From contig NZ_FNCN01000025.1 in the NCBI RefSeq assembly GCF_900100605.1, positions 1-64,000 on the forward strand: a DNA stretch of 64,000 nucleotides. The letters are read 5' to 3'. Of this stretch, positions 8,855 to 18,094 are shown one piece after another. The notes under the pieces were generated by a model, which made no database searches, was not told the origin of the DNA, and worked only from the letters and a program-made list of their open reading frames with translations. Within the stretch, counting starts at the first letter, position 1. Each line of letters starts with the position of its first letter. A program made the position numbers and the translations under genes. Source of the DNA: Sinosporangium album. GTDB lineage: Bacteria; Actinomycetota; Actinomycetes; Streptosporangiales; Streptosporangiaceae.

Positions 8855-11800
8855 TCAAACGTTGAAGTATCTCGCTTCGGGATGATGCGAGATGAGAGCG
8901 GAGGTGGCCTGCTCCGGGTGGAGCTGGAACTCCTCCGACAGCGTCACGCCGATGCGCGACGGGTCGAGCAGCTCCACCAACTGCGCCTGGTCCTCCAGGT
9001 TGGGGCACGCGGGGTAGCCGAAGGAGTAGCGGCAGCCCCGGAACGCCACCTTGAGCGTGTCGGCCGGCGACTCGCCGCCGCCGATCCCGAGCTCCGCCCG
9101 CACCCGGGCGTGCCAGTATTCCGCCAGGGCCTCGGTGAGCTGCACCGACAGCCCGTGCAGCTCCAGGTAATCGCGGTAGGAGTTCTTGGCGAACAGCTCG
9201 GCGGTGGCCTCGCTGACGCGGTGGCCCATCGTCACGACCTGGAACGCCACCACGTCGGCCTCGCCCGACTCGCGGGAGCGGAAGAAGTCGGCCAGGCACA
9301 GGTGCCGGTCGCGGCGCTGGCGCGGGAAGGTGAAGCGGGTGCGTTCGGCGCCGTCGGCGGAGAGCACGACCAGCGCGTCGCCCTCGCTGACGCACGGGAA
9401 GTAGCCGTAGACCACCGCCGCCTCCAGCAGCCCCTCGGTCTGCATGCGCTCCAGCCACATGCGGAGCCTGGGCCTCCCCTCGGACTCGACCAGCTCCTCG
9501 TAGGAGGGGCCGTCGCCGCCCCGGGCCGCCTTCAGACCCCACTGCCCCATGAACGTGGCCCGCTCGTCGAGGTAGGCGGCGTAGTCCGCCAGCGGGATGC
9601 CCTTCACCACCCGCACCCCGAGGAACGGCGCCGCCGGCACCGGGTTGTCGGACGCCACGTCCGACCGGGCCGGAAGCGCGTCCACCGGGGTGCGCTCGAG
9701 TACGGCGCCGGCCTTGACGCGCCGCTCGCGCAGCGGCGGCAGCGCCGCGCCCCGGTCTCCGCGCCTCACCGCCATGAAGGCGTCCATCAGGCGCAGCCCC
9801 TCGAAGGCGTCGCGGGCGTAACGGACGTCTCCGTCGAACAGACCCGCGAGGTCCTGCTCGACGTAGGCCCTGGTCAGCGCGGCCCCGCCGAGCAGCACCG
9901 GGTAGCGGCCCGCCACGCCTCTGGTGTTCATCTCCTCCAGGTTCTCCCGCATCACGACCGTGGACTTGACCAGCAGGCCCGACATGCCGATGACGTCGGC
10001 GCGCTCCTCGTCGGCGGCCTCGAGGATCGCCGACACCGGCTGCTTGATGCCGAGATTGATCACCTCGTAGCCGTTGTTGGACAGGATGATGTCGACGAGG
10101 TTCTTCCCGATGTCGTGCACGTCGCCCTTGACCGTGGCGAGCACGATGCGGCCCTTGCTCTCACCCTCCACCCGCTCCATGTGGGGTTCGAGGTAGGCGA
10201 CCGCGGCCTTCATCACCTCGGCCGACTGCAGCACGAACGGCAACTGCATCTGCCCCGCGCCGAACAGGTCGCCGACGGTCTTCATGCCGTCCAGCAGCAC
10301 GTCGTTGACGATCTCCAGGGCCGGCCGCCGCGACAGGCCCTCGGCCAGATCGGCCTCAAGCCCTTTGCGCTCCCCGTCCACGATGCGCCGTTTGAGCCGC
10401 TCCCACAGCGGCAGCCCGGCCAGCTCCGCCGCCCTGTCCGCCCGCAGGGCGCCCACATCGACGCCCTCGAACAGCTCCATGAACCGCTGCAGCGGGTCGT
10501 AGCCGTCGCGGCGGCGGTCGTAGACCAGATCCAGCGCGACCTGGCGCTGCTCCTCGGGGATGCGGGCCATCGGCAGGATCTTGGAGGCGTGCACGATCGC
10601 CGAGTCCAACCCCGCGTTGACGCACTCGCTGAGGAAGACCGAGTTGAGCACCACACGGGCGGCCGGGTCGAGCCCGAAGGAGATGTTGGACACGCCCAGC
10701 GTGGTCTGCACCGCCGGATAGAGCCGCTTCAATTCCCGGATGGCCTCGACGGTCTCCGCGCCGTCGCGCCGCGTCTCCTCCTGGCCGGTGGCGACGGGGA
10801 ACGTGAGGCAGTCGACCACGATGTCCTCGACCGGCACGCCCCAGGCGCCGGTGAGGTCCTCGATGACGCGCCGGGCGACGCGGACCTTCCACTCGGCCGT
10901 GCGCGCCTGCCCCTCCTCGTCGATGCACATCGCCACCACGGCCGCGCCGTGCTCCTTCACCAGCCGCATGATCCTGGTGAAGCGCGAATCGGGCCCGTCG
11001 CCGTCCTCGTAGTTGACCGAGTTGACGACCGCCCGGCCGCCGAGCATCTCCAGACCTGCGCGCAGCACATCGGGCTCGGTCGAATCCAGCATGATCGGCA
11101 GCGTGGAGGCGGTGGCCAGGCGGAAGGCCAGCTCCTTCATGTCGGCGACGCCGTCCCGCCCCACATAGTCGATGCACAGGTCGAGCATGTGGGCGCCGTC
11201 CCTGGCCTGCCCCCGCGCGATCTCGACGCACTCGTCCCAGTGGCCGCCCAGCATCGCCTCGCGGAACGCCTTCGAACCGTTGGCGTTGTTGCGCTCGCCG
11301 ATCGCCAGGAAAGAGGTGTCCTGCCGGAACGGCACCGTCTGGTACAGCGAGGACGCCCCGGCCTCCGGCCTCGGCCGCCGCGCCGCGGGCTCCTGCCCGC
11401 GCACCCGCTCAACCACCCGCCGCAGATGCTCCGGTGTGGTGCCGCAGCAGCCGCCCACCAGGCTCAGGCCGTAGTCCCTCGTGAAGGTCTCGTGCGCGTC
11501 GGCCAGCGCCGTCGGCGACAGCGGGTAACGCGCGCCCTCGGAGGTCAGCTCGGGGAGGCCCGCGTTGGGCATGCACGACAGGGGCAGGCGGGCGTGCCGG
11601 GCGAGGTAGCGCAGGTGCTCGCTCATCTCCGCCGGACCCGTCGCGCAGTTGAGGCCGATCACATCGATGCCGAGCGGCTCGATCGCCGTCAGCGCGGCCC
11701 CGATCTCCGAGCCGAGGAGCATCGCACCGTTCGTCTCGATCGTCACCTGGGCGATGATCGGCACGTCCCGCCCGGACGCCGCCACGGCCCGCCGCGCTCC

Positions 11801-12319
11801 CACGACCGCCGCCTTCACCTGGAGCAGGTCCTGGCACGTCTCGATGATCAGTGCGTCGGCGCCGCCGTCGATCAGCCCCCTGGCGTTCTCCTCGTTCGAG
11901 TCCCGCAGCGCCGCGTAGGAGACGTGCCCCAGCGTCGGGAGTTTCGTCCCCGGCCCGATCGACCCCAGCACGAACCTCGGCCACTCCGGCGTCGACCAGT
12001 GCTCCGCCCGCTCCCGCGCCAGCCGGGCCCCCGCCGACGACAGCTCATAGATCCGGTGGGCGATATCGTATTCGCCGAGGTTGCCGAGATTGGCGCCGAA
12101 TGTGTTGGTCTCGACGCAGTCGACGCCCACCTCGAAGTAGGCGTCGTGCACCGCCCGCACGATGTCCGGCCTGGTGACATTGAGGATCTCGTTGCAGCCC
12201 TCATGGCCCTCGAAATCGTCGAGGGTCACCTCATGGGCCTGCAACATCGTCCCCATGGCGCCGTCCGCGACCATGACGCGCCGCGCTAGGACCTCACGAA
12301 AGGCCGGCGAGACAGTCAT
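8855..12319 (-). CDS. metH: cobalamin-dependent methionine synthase
   Basis: A 1154-residue enzyme that methylates homocysteine from methyltetrahydrofolate via cobalamin. Domains in order: homocysteine-binding barrel (zinc cysteines in GLNCATGP and GGCCGTTPEH), pterin-binding barrel, B12-binding module (DVHDIGKN supplies the axial His), and a C-terminal reactivation domain (SFGYPACPNLEDQ). Length is normal for MetH. ATG 12319 (MTVSPAFREVL) fits the family; an upstream extension is unsupported. No cobalamin riboswitch was recognised upstream; instead there is a tandem duplication. Next to PAC2 as in other actinobacteria. Confidence 0.96.
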   Translation of the reverse strand: MTVSPAFREVLARRVMVADGAMGTMLQAHEVTLDDFEGHEGCNEILNVTRPDIVRAVHDAYFEVGVDCVETNTFGANLGNLGEYDIAHRIYELSSAGARLARERAEHWSTPEWPRFVLGSIGPGTKLPTLGHVSYAALRDSNEENARGLIDGGADALIIETCQDLLQVKAAVVGARRAVAASGRDVPIIAQVTIETNGAMLLGSEIGAALTAIEPLGIDVIGLNCATGPAEMSEHLRYLARHARLPLSCMPNAGLPELTSEGARYPLSPTALADAHETFTRDYGLSLVGGCCGTTPEHLRRVVERVRGQEPAARRPRPEAGASSLYQTVPFRQDTSFLAIGERNNANGSKAFREAMLGGHWDECVEIARGQARDGAHMLDLCIDYVGRDGVADMKELAFRLATASTLPIMLDSTEPDVLRAGLEMLGGRAVVNSVNYEDGDGPDSRFTRIMRLVKEHGAAVVAMCIDEEGQARTAEWKVRVARRVIEDLTGAWGVPVEDIVVDCLTFPVATGQEETRRDGAETVEAIRELKRLYPAVQTTLGVSNISFGLDPAARVVLNSVFLSECVNAGLDSAIVHASKILPMARIPEEQRQVALDLVYDRRRDGYDPLQRFMELFEGVDVGALRADRAAELAGLPLWERLKRRIVDGERKGLEADLAEGLSRRPALEIVNDVLLDGMKTVGDLFGAGQMQLPFVLQSAEVMKAAVAYLEPHMERVEGESKGRIVLATVKGDVHDIGKNLVDIILSNNGYEVINLGIKQPVSAILEAADEERADVIGMSGLLVKSTVVMRENLEEMNTRGVAGRYPVLLGGAALTRAYVEQDLAGLFDGDVRYARDAFEGLRLMDAFMAVRRGDRGAALPPLRERRVKAGAVLERTPVDALPARSDVASDNPVPAAPFLGVRVVKGIPLADYAAYLDERATFMGQWGLKAARGGDGPSYEELVESEGRPRLRMWLERMQTEGLLEAAVVYGYFPCVSEGDALVVLSADGAERTRFTFPRQRRDRHLCLADFFRSRESGEADVVAFQVVTMGHRVSEATAELFAKNSYRDYLELHGLSVQLTEALAEYWHARVRAELGIGGGESPADTLKVAFRGCRYSFGYPACPNLEDQAQLVELLDPSRIGVTLSEEFQLHPEQATSALISHHPEARYFNV

Positions 12320-12381
12320 GCGCCCCAGACTACGGGAAACCCCCCACCCGGCCCCCGACCTCCACACTCGCCTCTGAGGTG

Positions 12382-12556
12382 CCCACGGTCGCGCTCGCAC
12401 TCCCCTCCGTTGGCCAAGGGCTCGCTGCGCTCGCGAGGTGCTCACTTCGGGTCGGCTCGCCGCTCACCCGCCCACGGTCGCACTCGCACTCCCCTCCGTT
12501 GGCCAAGGGCTCGCTGCGCTCGCGAGGTGCTCACTTCGGGTCGGCTCGCCGCTCAC
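12382..12556. repeat. tandem duplication, two copies of an 89-bp unit
   Basis: Unit 1 (12382-12470) and unit 2 (12471-12556) are almost identical, with one substitution visible near the start (GCGCTCG versus GCACTCG); the second copy lacks the last three bases. Each contains GGCTCGCTGCGCTCGC. The pair fills most of the divergent gap between metH and the PAC2 gene and so may carry duplicated promoter sequence. Confidence 0.9.
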
Positions 12557-12615
12557 GTAACGCGAGGGGGGCCACACGGCATAGGCTTATCCCAAACAGT
12601 GAGAGGAGACGGCGC

Positions 12616-13470
12616 GTGATCGAGCTCGAAGGGCTCCCCGAGCTCGTCGATCCGGTGCTCATCGCGGCGTTCGAAGGGTGGAACGACGCGGGTGAGGCCT
12701 CCAGCGGTGTGGTCACGCACCTGGAGACGACCTGGAAGGCGACACCTCTGATCGCCCTCGATCCGGAGGATTATTACGACTTTCAGGTTACCCGGCCGAT
12801 CGTCGAGTTGGGCGAAGGGCTGACCCGGTCGATCACGTGGCCCACGACGAAGCTTTCCTATGCCCGCCCGCCGGGGATGGATCGTGACGTGGTGCTTCTG
12901 CGGGGCATCGAGCCGAACATGCGGTGGCGCACGTTCTGCGAGGAGATCGTGGTGATCTGCCGGGAGGTGGGCGTGGAGACGGCCGTGCTGCTCGGGGCGC
13001 TTCTGAACGACTCGCCGCACACGAGGCCGGTGCCGATCGCGGGCACGGTGAGCGATCCGGGGCTCGCCCGATCGATCAACCTGGAGGTGACCCGCTACGA
13101 GGGGCCGACGGGCATCGTCGGCGTGCTTCAGCAGGCGCTCGGCGCGTCGGGCATGCGGGCGATCTCGCTGTGGGCGTCGGTGCCGCATTATGTGGCGCAG
13201 CCGCCGAATCCGAAGGCGACGCTGGCGCTGCTGCGCAGGGTCGAGGACCTGCTCGACATCCCGATGCCGCTCGGCGAGCTGCCCGAGGAGGCGAGGGCCT
13301 GGGAACACGGGGTGGACGAGCTCGCGTCTCAGGACAGCGAAGTGGCCGAATACGTGCGGGAGCTGGAGGAGCGCAAAGACGCCGCCGAGCTGCCCGAGGC
13401 CAGCGGCGACGCCATCGCCGCGGAGTTCGAGCGCTATCTGCGCCGAAGAGACCACGACACCGACGGCTGA
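12616..13470 (+). CDS. PAC2 family protein
   Basis: A 284-residue protein matching the PAC2 family (proteasome assembly chaperone 2 fold), with characteristic FEGWNDAGEAS at the N-terminus and acidic helices at the C-terminus. Actinobacterial members form oligomers; their role is not settled. GTG 12616 has GGAG with 7-nt spacing. It is divergent from metH, an arrangement close to that in mycobacteria and streptomycetes. Confidence 0.9.
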   Translation: MIELEGLPELVDPVLIAAFEGWNDAGEASSGVVTHLETTWKATPLIALDPEDYYDFQVTRPIVELGEGLTRSITWPTTKLSYARPPGMDRDVVLLRGIEPNMRWRTFCEEIVVICREVGVETAVLLGALLNDSPHTRPVPIAGTVSDPGLARSINLEVTRYEGPTGIVGVLQQALGASGMRAISLWASVPHYVAQPPNPKATLALLRRVEDLLDIPMPLGELPEEARAWEHGVDELASQDSEVAEYVRELEERKDAAELPEASGDAIAAEFERYLRRRDHDTDG

Positions 13471-14107
13471 TCCCCACCCTCACGCGCCGGGTCTCCGCCG
13501 CCCCGCCGCGGGGCGGCGCCCCTCCCGCCGTGCCGTACGGCGCGGCCCTCCGCCCAGAGCCCGCCGCCCCGAGATGGCACATGGCGGCGGCACACAGCCG
13601 ACCGCGACACGGCCAGGGCACGGCCGACACGGCGTGGGCGGACGCGGGGCGGACGCGGTGAGGGCGCGGCGCGAACGCGGCGGCACACGAGGGCCTGACT
13701 AAAAGTCATAGGACGGCCGAAATCCGCGAAACGGGCCTCGTAGTGGCCTGCGGATCGGGCTGCTCACCCGCGGGGCGAAAGGCGCCGAGAGGCGCGACAC
13801 GCCCGGGTGGAGCGAGGGGCCGCACGGCCCCCTGAACGGCCTCTGACCGGCCTGACCAGGGCCTCCATGGCCGCTTGCAGGCCCACTCCTACCCTTCTCC
13901 TGAAGGCTTGCTGAGACTTCTCGTCAATTTCACCATTTCTCCTAGTTTTCAGGTAATAATGAGCGCCACTGAGCGCCATCCGTTCCGTGCGGTTTGCCCC
14001 CGCTACGGAACGGCTGCCGGTAATGAATCCCACTATCAGGAGAACGCGGCTCTGTAAACGTCGGTGTACGAGCGGCGAGCCGGGTCCGACAACCAGCGAG
14101 GATCCGT
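13471..14107. other. intergenic region, 637 bp, no convincing gene
   Basis: The first half is GC-rich and featureless apart from one GCCGTACGGC at 13532-13541. The second half (about 13900-14100) is clearly lower in GC and holds an inverted repeat at 13980-14013 and a GAGCGCCACTGAGCGCC direct repeat just before it. Short reading frames here lack coding character. Confidence 0.6.
13980..14013. repeat. inverted repeat CCGTTCCGT...ACGGAACGG
   Basis: A perfect 9-bp inverted repeat (13980-13988 and 14005-14013) with a further inner CGG/CCG pairing makes a hairpin of 12 bp in total with one bulge. No T-tract follows, so it looks more like an operator or mobile-element remnant than a terminator. 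It lies about 95 bases upstream of the TetR-like gene. Confidence 0.65.
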
Positions 14108-14776
14108 GTGAGCGCGACTCTCAAGACTGCGCACGTTAGGGCAACTATGGCGATTCCCCAGCTTGAACCGCACCAGAGAACACAGGACACGCGACGTCGC
14201 GTCCTGGAGATCGCTGGGTACATGAAGCGCGACGACGGCGAGGACGCGGCGGCACACCCCCACGTCAGACACGCCGCCTCGGGACAGGCGGTGGACAGAT
14301 TCCTTGCCCTCCTCCAGGACCGGCTGCCCCTGTGGCTGCGCATCCTGCACGACCTCAGCAACCTCATCGGAAAGGGTAATGTCAACGACAATCTTCTACC
14401 GATCGCCCGAGCCGGGATCGACTACTACGCCGATGTGCACTCGGCACAGCTCCCGGCGTTCACCTCGCCGCGGGTGACCGTACGGTTCCGTGAGGCGCAG
14501 CGTGACGCCGAACTCGGGCCGATGTCGGAGATCCAGCCGCTCGCGGACTATCTGGCCGCCGAGCAGCGGGCCGGACGTGTCCGCGCGGACGTGGATCCGG
14601 TCGGCAGCGCCAGATTGTTCCTGGCGGGCTGCTTCAGACGTGCCTACGATGAGTTGTTCTCCGGGGCCGGCGCGGGCCCGTCGCGAGACGACTGCGCGGA
14701 GGAGATCGTGCGGGAACTGCGGCTCACTCCGGCCGCCCCGCCCGGGTGTCAGGGGATCACCGACCACCTGTCGTAG
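14108..14776 (+). CDS. TetR-like protein lacking the DNA-binding helix-turn-helix
   Basis: The 222-residue product begins like a TetR regulator (TQDTRRRVLEIAG) but then jumps to a region resembling a TetR ligand-binding domain (RFLALLQDRLPLWLRILHDL, LFLAGCFRRAYDELF). The roughly 35 residues that should form the helix-turn-helix are missing, and no other frame supplies them. It may be a decayed regulator or one acting through protein contacts. Lower-GC upstream DNA suggests transfer or recombination. The end overlaps the convergent uroporphyrinogen synthase-like gene by 28 bp. Confidence 0.55.
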   Translation: MSATLKTAHVRATMAIPQLEPHQRTQDTRRRVLEIAGYMKRDDGEDAAAHPHVRHAASGQAVDRFLALLQDRLPLWLRILHDLSNLIGKGNVNDNLLPIARAGIDYYADVHSAQLPAFTSPRVTVRFREAQRDAELGPMSEIQPLADYLAAEQRAGRVRADVDPVGSARLFLAGCFRRAYDELFSGAGAGPSRDDCAEEIVRELRLTPAAPPGCQGITDHLS

Positions 14777-15888
14777 GCGAGCCGGTAGCCCCGCTTCACG
14801 ACGGTCTCCACGATGCCGGCGCGGCCAAGGGCCCTGCGCAGCCGCGTCACAGCCATCTCGACCGCGTGTTCGGCGGAATCCCGGGACGCACCGCCAGGCA
14901 GGACGGTGCGTAGTTCGGAACGGGCGACGACATGCCCTGGACGGCGGGCCAGCCGCTTGAGCACCGCCATCGGCGCGGGCGGCAGCGGGCGCAACTCGCC
15001 GTCGACGGCCACCGCGTGGCCGCGGATCTCTAGCTCGTGACCTCCGGCGGACAGGCGGATCACCCCGCTTTCCGGCAGGTGCCTGACCAAGGTACGGGCC
15101 AGGGCGCCGAGCCGGAACCTCTCCGGTTGGAGCACCGGCACCCCGAGCGCGAGCAGCGGACCTGCGCTCACCGGACCCACGCAGGCGGCGACGACCGGCC
15201 CCGAGAACGCCTTCACCAGATCCTGCTCCAGCCCGTCCCCGCGGGCGGCGGCCAGGGTGGCGCGTACGGCCGGCGCACTGGTGAAGGCCACCGCGTCGAG
15301 CCCGCCCGACGCCGCCGAGGCGATCAACCGGCGCAGCGGGGCCGTGTCGTGACCGGGCAGCCACCGGTAGAGCGGCAGCTCGATCACCTCGGCCCCGGCG
15401 GCGCGTAACGCCTCGGCCAGCGCGGGAAGCGGCTCACCGTGCGGCAGCAGGGCGATCCTCCTGCCGCGGAGGTCCTGCGCGAGCAGGTGGCGGGCGATCT
15501 CCTCGCAGAACTGGCCCCGGTAGGCGCCGTGCTCCCGCAGGCCGGCGGCGCGCACCGCGCCTGTCGCCTTGGGCCCCCGGGCCAGCAGTCTGGCCTGCGC
15601 CAGGCGGGCGCTCAGGGCCGTACCGAGACCCCATCCCTCGGCGGCGTCCATCCAGTCCTGGAAGCCCGCCCCGGTGGTCACCACGACGTCGTCGACCGGG
15701 GCGGCCAGCACGGCCCGCGTGGCGGCCAGCAGGTCTCCGTCGTCGGCGGCGGGGGCCAGGCGGATGGCGTGCGCGCCGACCACCCGCGCTCCCCTGCGCT
15801 CCAGCAATGCGCGCAACTCGTCGTGACGCCTGGTCGCGGTGATCCCGATGGTGAACCCGGCCAGCGCGTCAGGCGCCGTCTCCAGCAT
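14749..15888 (-). CDS. uroporphyrinogen-III synthase-like protein fused to a winged-helix DNA-binding domain
   Basis: Of the 379 residues, about 1-265 match the HemD fold (two alternating domains; GFTIGITATRRHDEL at the start, AFTSAPAVRATL in the middle). Residues from about 285 form a Trans_reg_C winged helix (LTRLRRALGRAG then VVKRGYRLAYD at the end). This is the architecture of mycobacterial Rv0260c-type proteins, often linked to nitrate/nitrite assimilation. It may be a regulator rather than a haem enzyme. No nitrogen assimilation genes are adjacent here. Confidence 0.85.
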   Translation of the reverse strand: MLETAPDALAGFTIGITATRRHDELRALLERRGARVVGAHAIRLAPAADDGDLLAATRAVLAAPVDDVVVTTGAGFQDWMDAAEGWGLGTALSARLAQARLLARGPKATGAVRAAGLREHGAYRGQFCEEIARHLLAQDLRGRRIALLPHGEPLPALAEALRAAGAEVIELPLYRWLPGHDTAPLRRLIASAASGGLDAVAFTSAPAVRATLAAARGDGLEQDLVKAFSGPVVAACVGPVSAGPLLALGVPVLQPERFRLGALARTLVRHLPESGVIRLSAGGHELEIRGHAVAVDGELRPLPPAPMAVLKRLARRPGHVVARSELRTVLPGGASRDSAEHAVEMAVTRLRRALGRAGIVETVVKRGYRLAYDRWSVIP

Positions 15889-16103
15889 GGTCCGATCGTG
15901 CGGCCTGACCGTTTCGCGATTGGGTCCGGCCGGTTACCGCTGTGCTACGGCGGGCATGTCGCGGCGTGTTTCCGCTGTTTCCCCACCACTAGGATCTTGT
16001 GGTGACGAGTGCCGGACGGGCGATTTCACGTGAGTTCATGCGTGGTTGGGCCGGTCGCGTCACGGGCATCGTCTGCGTGTCGCCGTGGCTCGGGGAGGGC
16101 TCT
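15889..16103. promoter_or_regulatory. divergent promoter region between the hemD-like gene and def
   Basis: A 215-bp gap between divergent genes. An in-frame GTG at 15999 would extend the deformylase by 35 residues, but that extension has no family resemblance. No clear operator was seen. Confidence 0.35.
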
Positions 16104-16589
16104 ATGACCGTTCGGCAGATCCGCGTGTTCGGCGATCCCGTTCTGCGCGAAGTGTCCGAACGGGTGACGACCTTCGACAAAGAGCTGCGTTCTCTGGTCA
16201 AATCCCTCACCGCGACCATGCGCGCCGGATCCGGACGCGCCGGGCTGGCCGCTCCCCAGGTGGGGGTCCCGCTCCGCGTGGTCGCCTACGCCTATGACGG
16301 CAAGTCCGGGCACATCATCAATCCGCGCCTCGAACTCTCCGAGCGCAGGATCACAGCGGACGAGGCGTGCCTGTCCGCCCCTGGGCACTGGTGGCCGCTC
16401 GACCGCGCCTACGCCGTCACCGCGCGGGGGCGCGACATGCACGACCGACCGGTCGCCGTCCGCGCCATCGGCGTCCTCGCCCGGGTGCTCCAGCACGAGA
16501 TCGACCACCTGGACGGCGTCCTGTTCATCGATCACCTGCCCGGCGACGAACGCGAGCGCTTCCTCGCCCAGGCCGACCTCCCCGGCTGA
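16104..16589 (+). CDS. def: peptide deformylase
   Basis: A 161-residue metalloenzyme that removes N-formyl from nascent proteins. The three family motifs are present: GLAAPQ (I), EACLS (II, a variant of EGCLS), and QHEIDHLDG (III); the Cys and two His bind the metal and Glu is catalytic. ATG 16104 has GGGGAGGG just upstream and gives the usual N-terminus (VRQIRVFGDPVLR). Genomes of this group commonly have more than one deformylase. Confidence 0.93.
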   Translation: MTVRQIRVFGDPVLREVSERVTTFDKELRSLVKSLTATMRAGSGRAGLAAPQVGVPLRVVAYAYDGKSGHIINPRLELSERRITADEACLSAPGHWWPLDRAYAVTARGRDMHDRPVAVRAIGVLARVLQHEIDHLDGVLFIDHLPGDERERFLAQADLPG

Positions 16590-16630
16590 CCGCGGGCCGG
16601 ACCGCCGGGGCGGGCCGGCCGCGGGAGCGG

Positions 16631-17860
16631 TCAGGTGGACAGGTCGACGCCGAGGAGGGCGTCGGCGAGGTCGCGGACGAGGGCGGGGGCGGACGCGTCG
16701 CCGCCGCCCTCGGTGAGGGCGCGCTCGGTCCAGGCGTCGACAGCGGCGAGGGCGCCGGGGGCGCCGAGGTCGTCGGAGAGGCGGTCGCGGACCTGCTCCA
16801 GGAGGCCCTCGGCCGCGGGCCCCGCGGGGAGGGCCGCGGCGGCGCGCCACCGGGCGAGCCTCGTCTCGGCGGTGCCGATCTGGTCGGGGGTCCACTCCCA
16901 GTCCTCGCGGTAGTGGTGCGCGAGGAGGGCGAGGCGCACGGCCATCGGGTCGTGCTCGGCCCGCAGCCGCGACACGAAGACGAGGTTGCCCCGGGATTTG
17001 GACATCTTCTCGCCGTCGAGCGCGACCATGCCGGCGTGCACGTAGGACTTGGCGAACGGCCATTCGCCGGTGGCGACGTGGCCTTCGCAGGCGCCCATCT
17101 CGTGGTGGGGGAAGATCAGGTCCGAGCCGCCGCCGGCGACGTCGAAGCCGGGACCGAGGGACGCGAGGGCGATGGCCGTACACTCCACGTGCCAGCCGGG
17201 GCGGCCGGGGCCGAACGGCGAGGGCCAGGACGGCTCGCCGGGGCGCTCGGCGCGCCAGAGCAGCCAGTCCAGGGGGTGCTTCTTGCCGGGGCGGTCGGGG
17301 TCTCCGCCGCGCTCGGGGAACAGGGCGAGCATCTCCTGCTCGGAGTAGCCCGACACCGCGCCGAATTTGGGGGCGGCGGCCACGTCGAAGTAGACGTCGC
17401 CGTCGAGGGTGTAGGTCGCGCCCTTGTCGCGCAGCACCGCGATCAGGTCGGCGACCTGATCGACGACCTCGGTGACGCCGACGTATTCGCGGGGCGGCAG
17501 CACCCGCAGCGCCTCCATGTCGCTGCGGAACAGCTCGATTTCGCGCTCGGCGAGTTCGCGCCAGTCCTCACCGGTGCTTTCGGCACGTTCCAAAAGGGGA
17601 TCGTCCACGTCGGTGGCGTTCTGGGTGAAGTGCACCTCGTGCCCCGCGTCCCGCCAGGCCCTGTTGACCAGGTCGAAGGCGAGGTAGGTGTTGGCGTGGC
17701 CGAGGTGTGTGGCGTCGTACGGCGTGATGCCGCACACGTAGATCTTCGCAGTGGAGCCGGGCTCGGTCAGCCTGGCCTCACGGGAAGCCGTGTCGTAGAG
17801 CCGCACCGGAGTGCCGACGCCGGGGAGCCGAGGGAGCTTCGGAGCAGACCACGATCGCAT
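16631..17860 (-). CDS. mshC: mycothiol biosynthesis cysteine ligase MshC
   Basis: A 409-residue class I tRNA-synthetase-like ligase that joins cysteine to glucosaminyl-inositol in mycothiol synthesis. Zinc ligand C43 ([16 protein letters not shown]), the HIGH-like HLGH at 52-55 and KMSKSRGN are present. Specific MshC features rather than CysS: the short length and the [10 protein letters not shown] form. It heads the conserved block NRDE, SCO1664-type, DUF3090 and phosphatase genes that lies upstream on the same strand. Confidence 0.94.
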   Translation of the reverse strand: MRSWSAPKLPRLPGVGTPVRLYDTASREARLTEPGSTAKIYVCGITPYDATHLGHANTYLAFDLVNRAWRDAGHEVHFTQNATDVDDPLLERAESTGEDWRELAEREIELFRSDMEALRVLPPREYVGVTEVVDQVADLIAVLRDKGATYTLDGDVYFDVAAAPKFGAVSGYSEQEMLALFPERGGDPDRPGKKHPLDWLLWRAERPGEPSWPSPFGPGRPGWHVECTAIALASLGPGFDVAGGGSDLIFPHHEMGACEGHVATGEWPFAKSYVHAGMVALDGEKMSKSRGNLVFVSRLRAEHDPMAVRLALLAHHYREDWEWTPDQIGTAETRLARWRAAAALPAGPAAEGLLEQVRDRLSDDLGAPGALAAVDAWTERALTEGGGDASAPALVRDLADALLGVDLST

Positions 17861-17988
17861 GCCTTGAGCCTATCCATGCCGCAGACCACCCGGATCACCC
17901 TGGGGGTGACATTTCCCCTCAACTCACCTCAACCGTCTCCGACTTACGGCGCCACACCGGTGCTCCGCGTCGTGACCGCGCGCTGCCC

Positions 17989-18021
17989 ACGTCATGACCA
18001 CGTCATGACCACGCCATGACC
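17989..18021. repeat. three tandem 11-bp units, ACGYCATGACC
   Basis: Units ACGTCATGACC, ACGTCATGACC and ACGCCATGACC follow without gaps, with looser copies after them up to about 18065. The array sits between the NRDE gene and mshC (gap 17861-18094). Confidence 0.8.
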
Positions 18022-18094
18022 ATGCCAGGACCACGCGCTACCCACGCCATGACCACTGCGTGACCCCGCCATGGCGGCACCCCCCGCGGCCCCA

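Noticed and set aside
8121-9542. Long N-terminal extension of the HAD phosphatase
   Set aside because: It runs through metH in another frame; the HAD domain starts at about 8762.
8882-12289. Very long plus-strand open frame (1135 codons) across metH
   Set aside because: It is the antisense shadow of metH in high-GC DNA, rich in His/Arg/Gln/Val without domain resemblance; metH is certain.
12320-12615. Cobalamin riboswitch upstream of metH
   Set aside because: No B12-box or riboswitch-like conserved core was seen; the gap is filled by a tandem duplication.
13764-14057. Small open frames in the 13.5-14.1 kb gap
   Set aside because: Neither strand shows coding character or a ribosome site; the inverted repeat explains the structure better.
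15999-16103. 35-residue N-terminal extension of peptide deformylase
   Set aside because: No family resemblance, and a strong ribosome site precedes ATG 16104.
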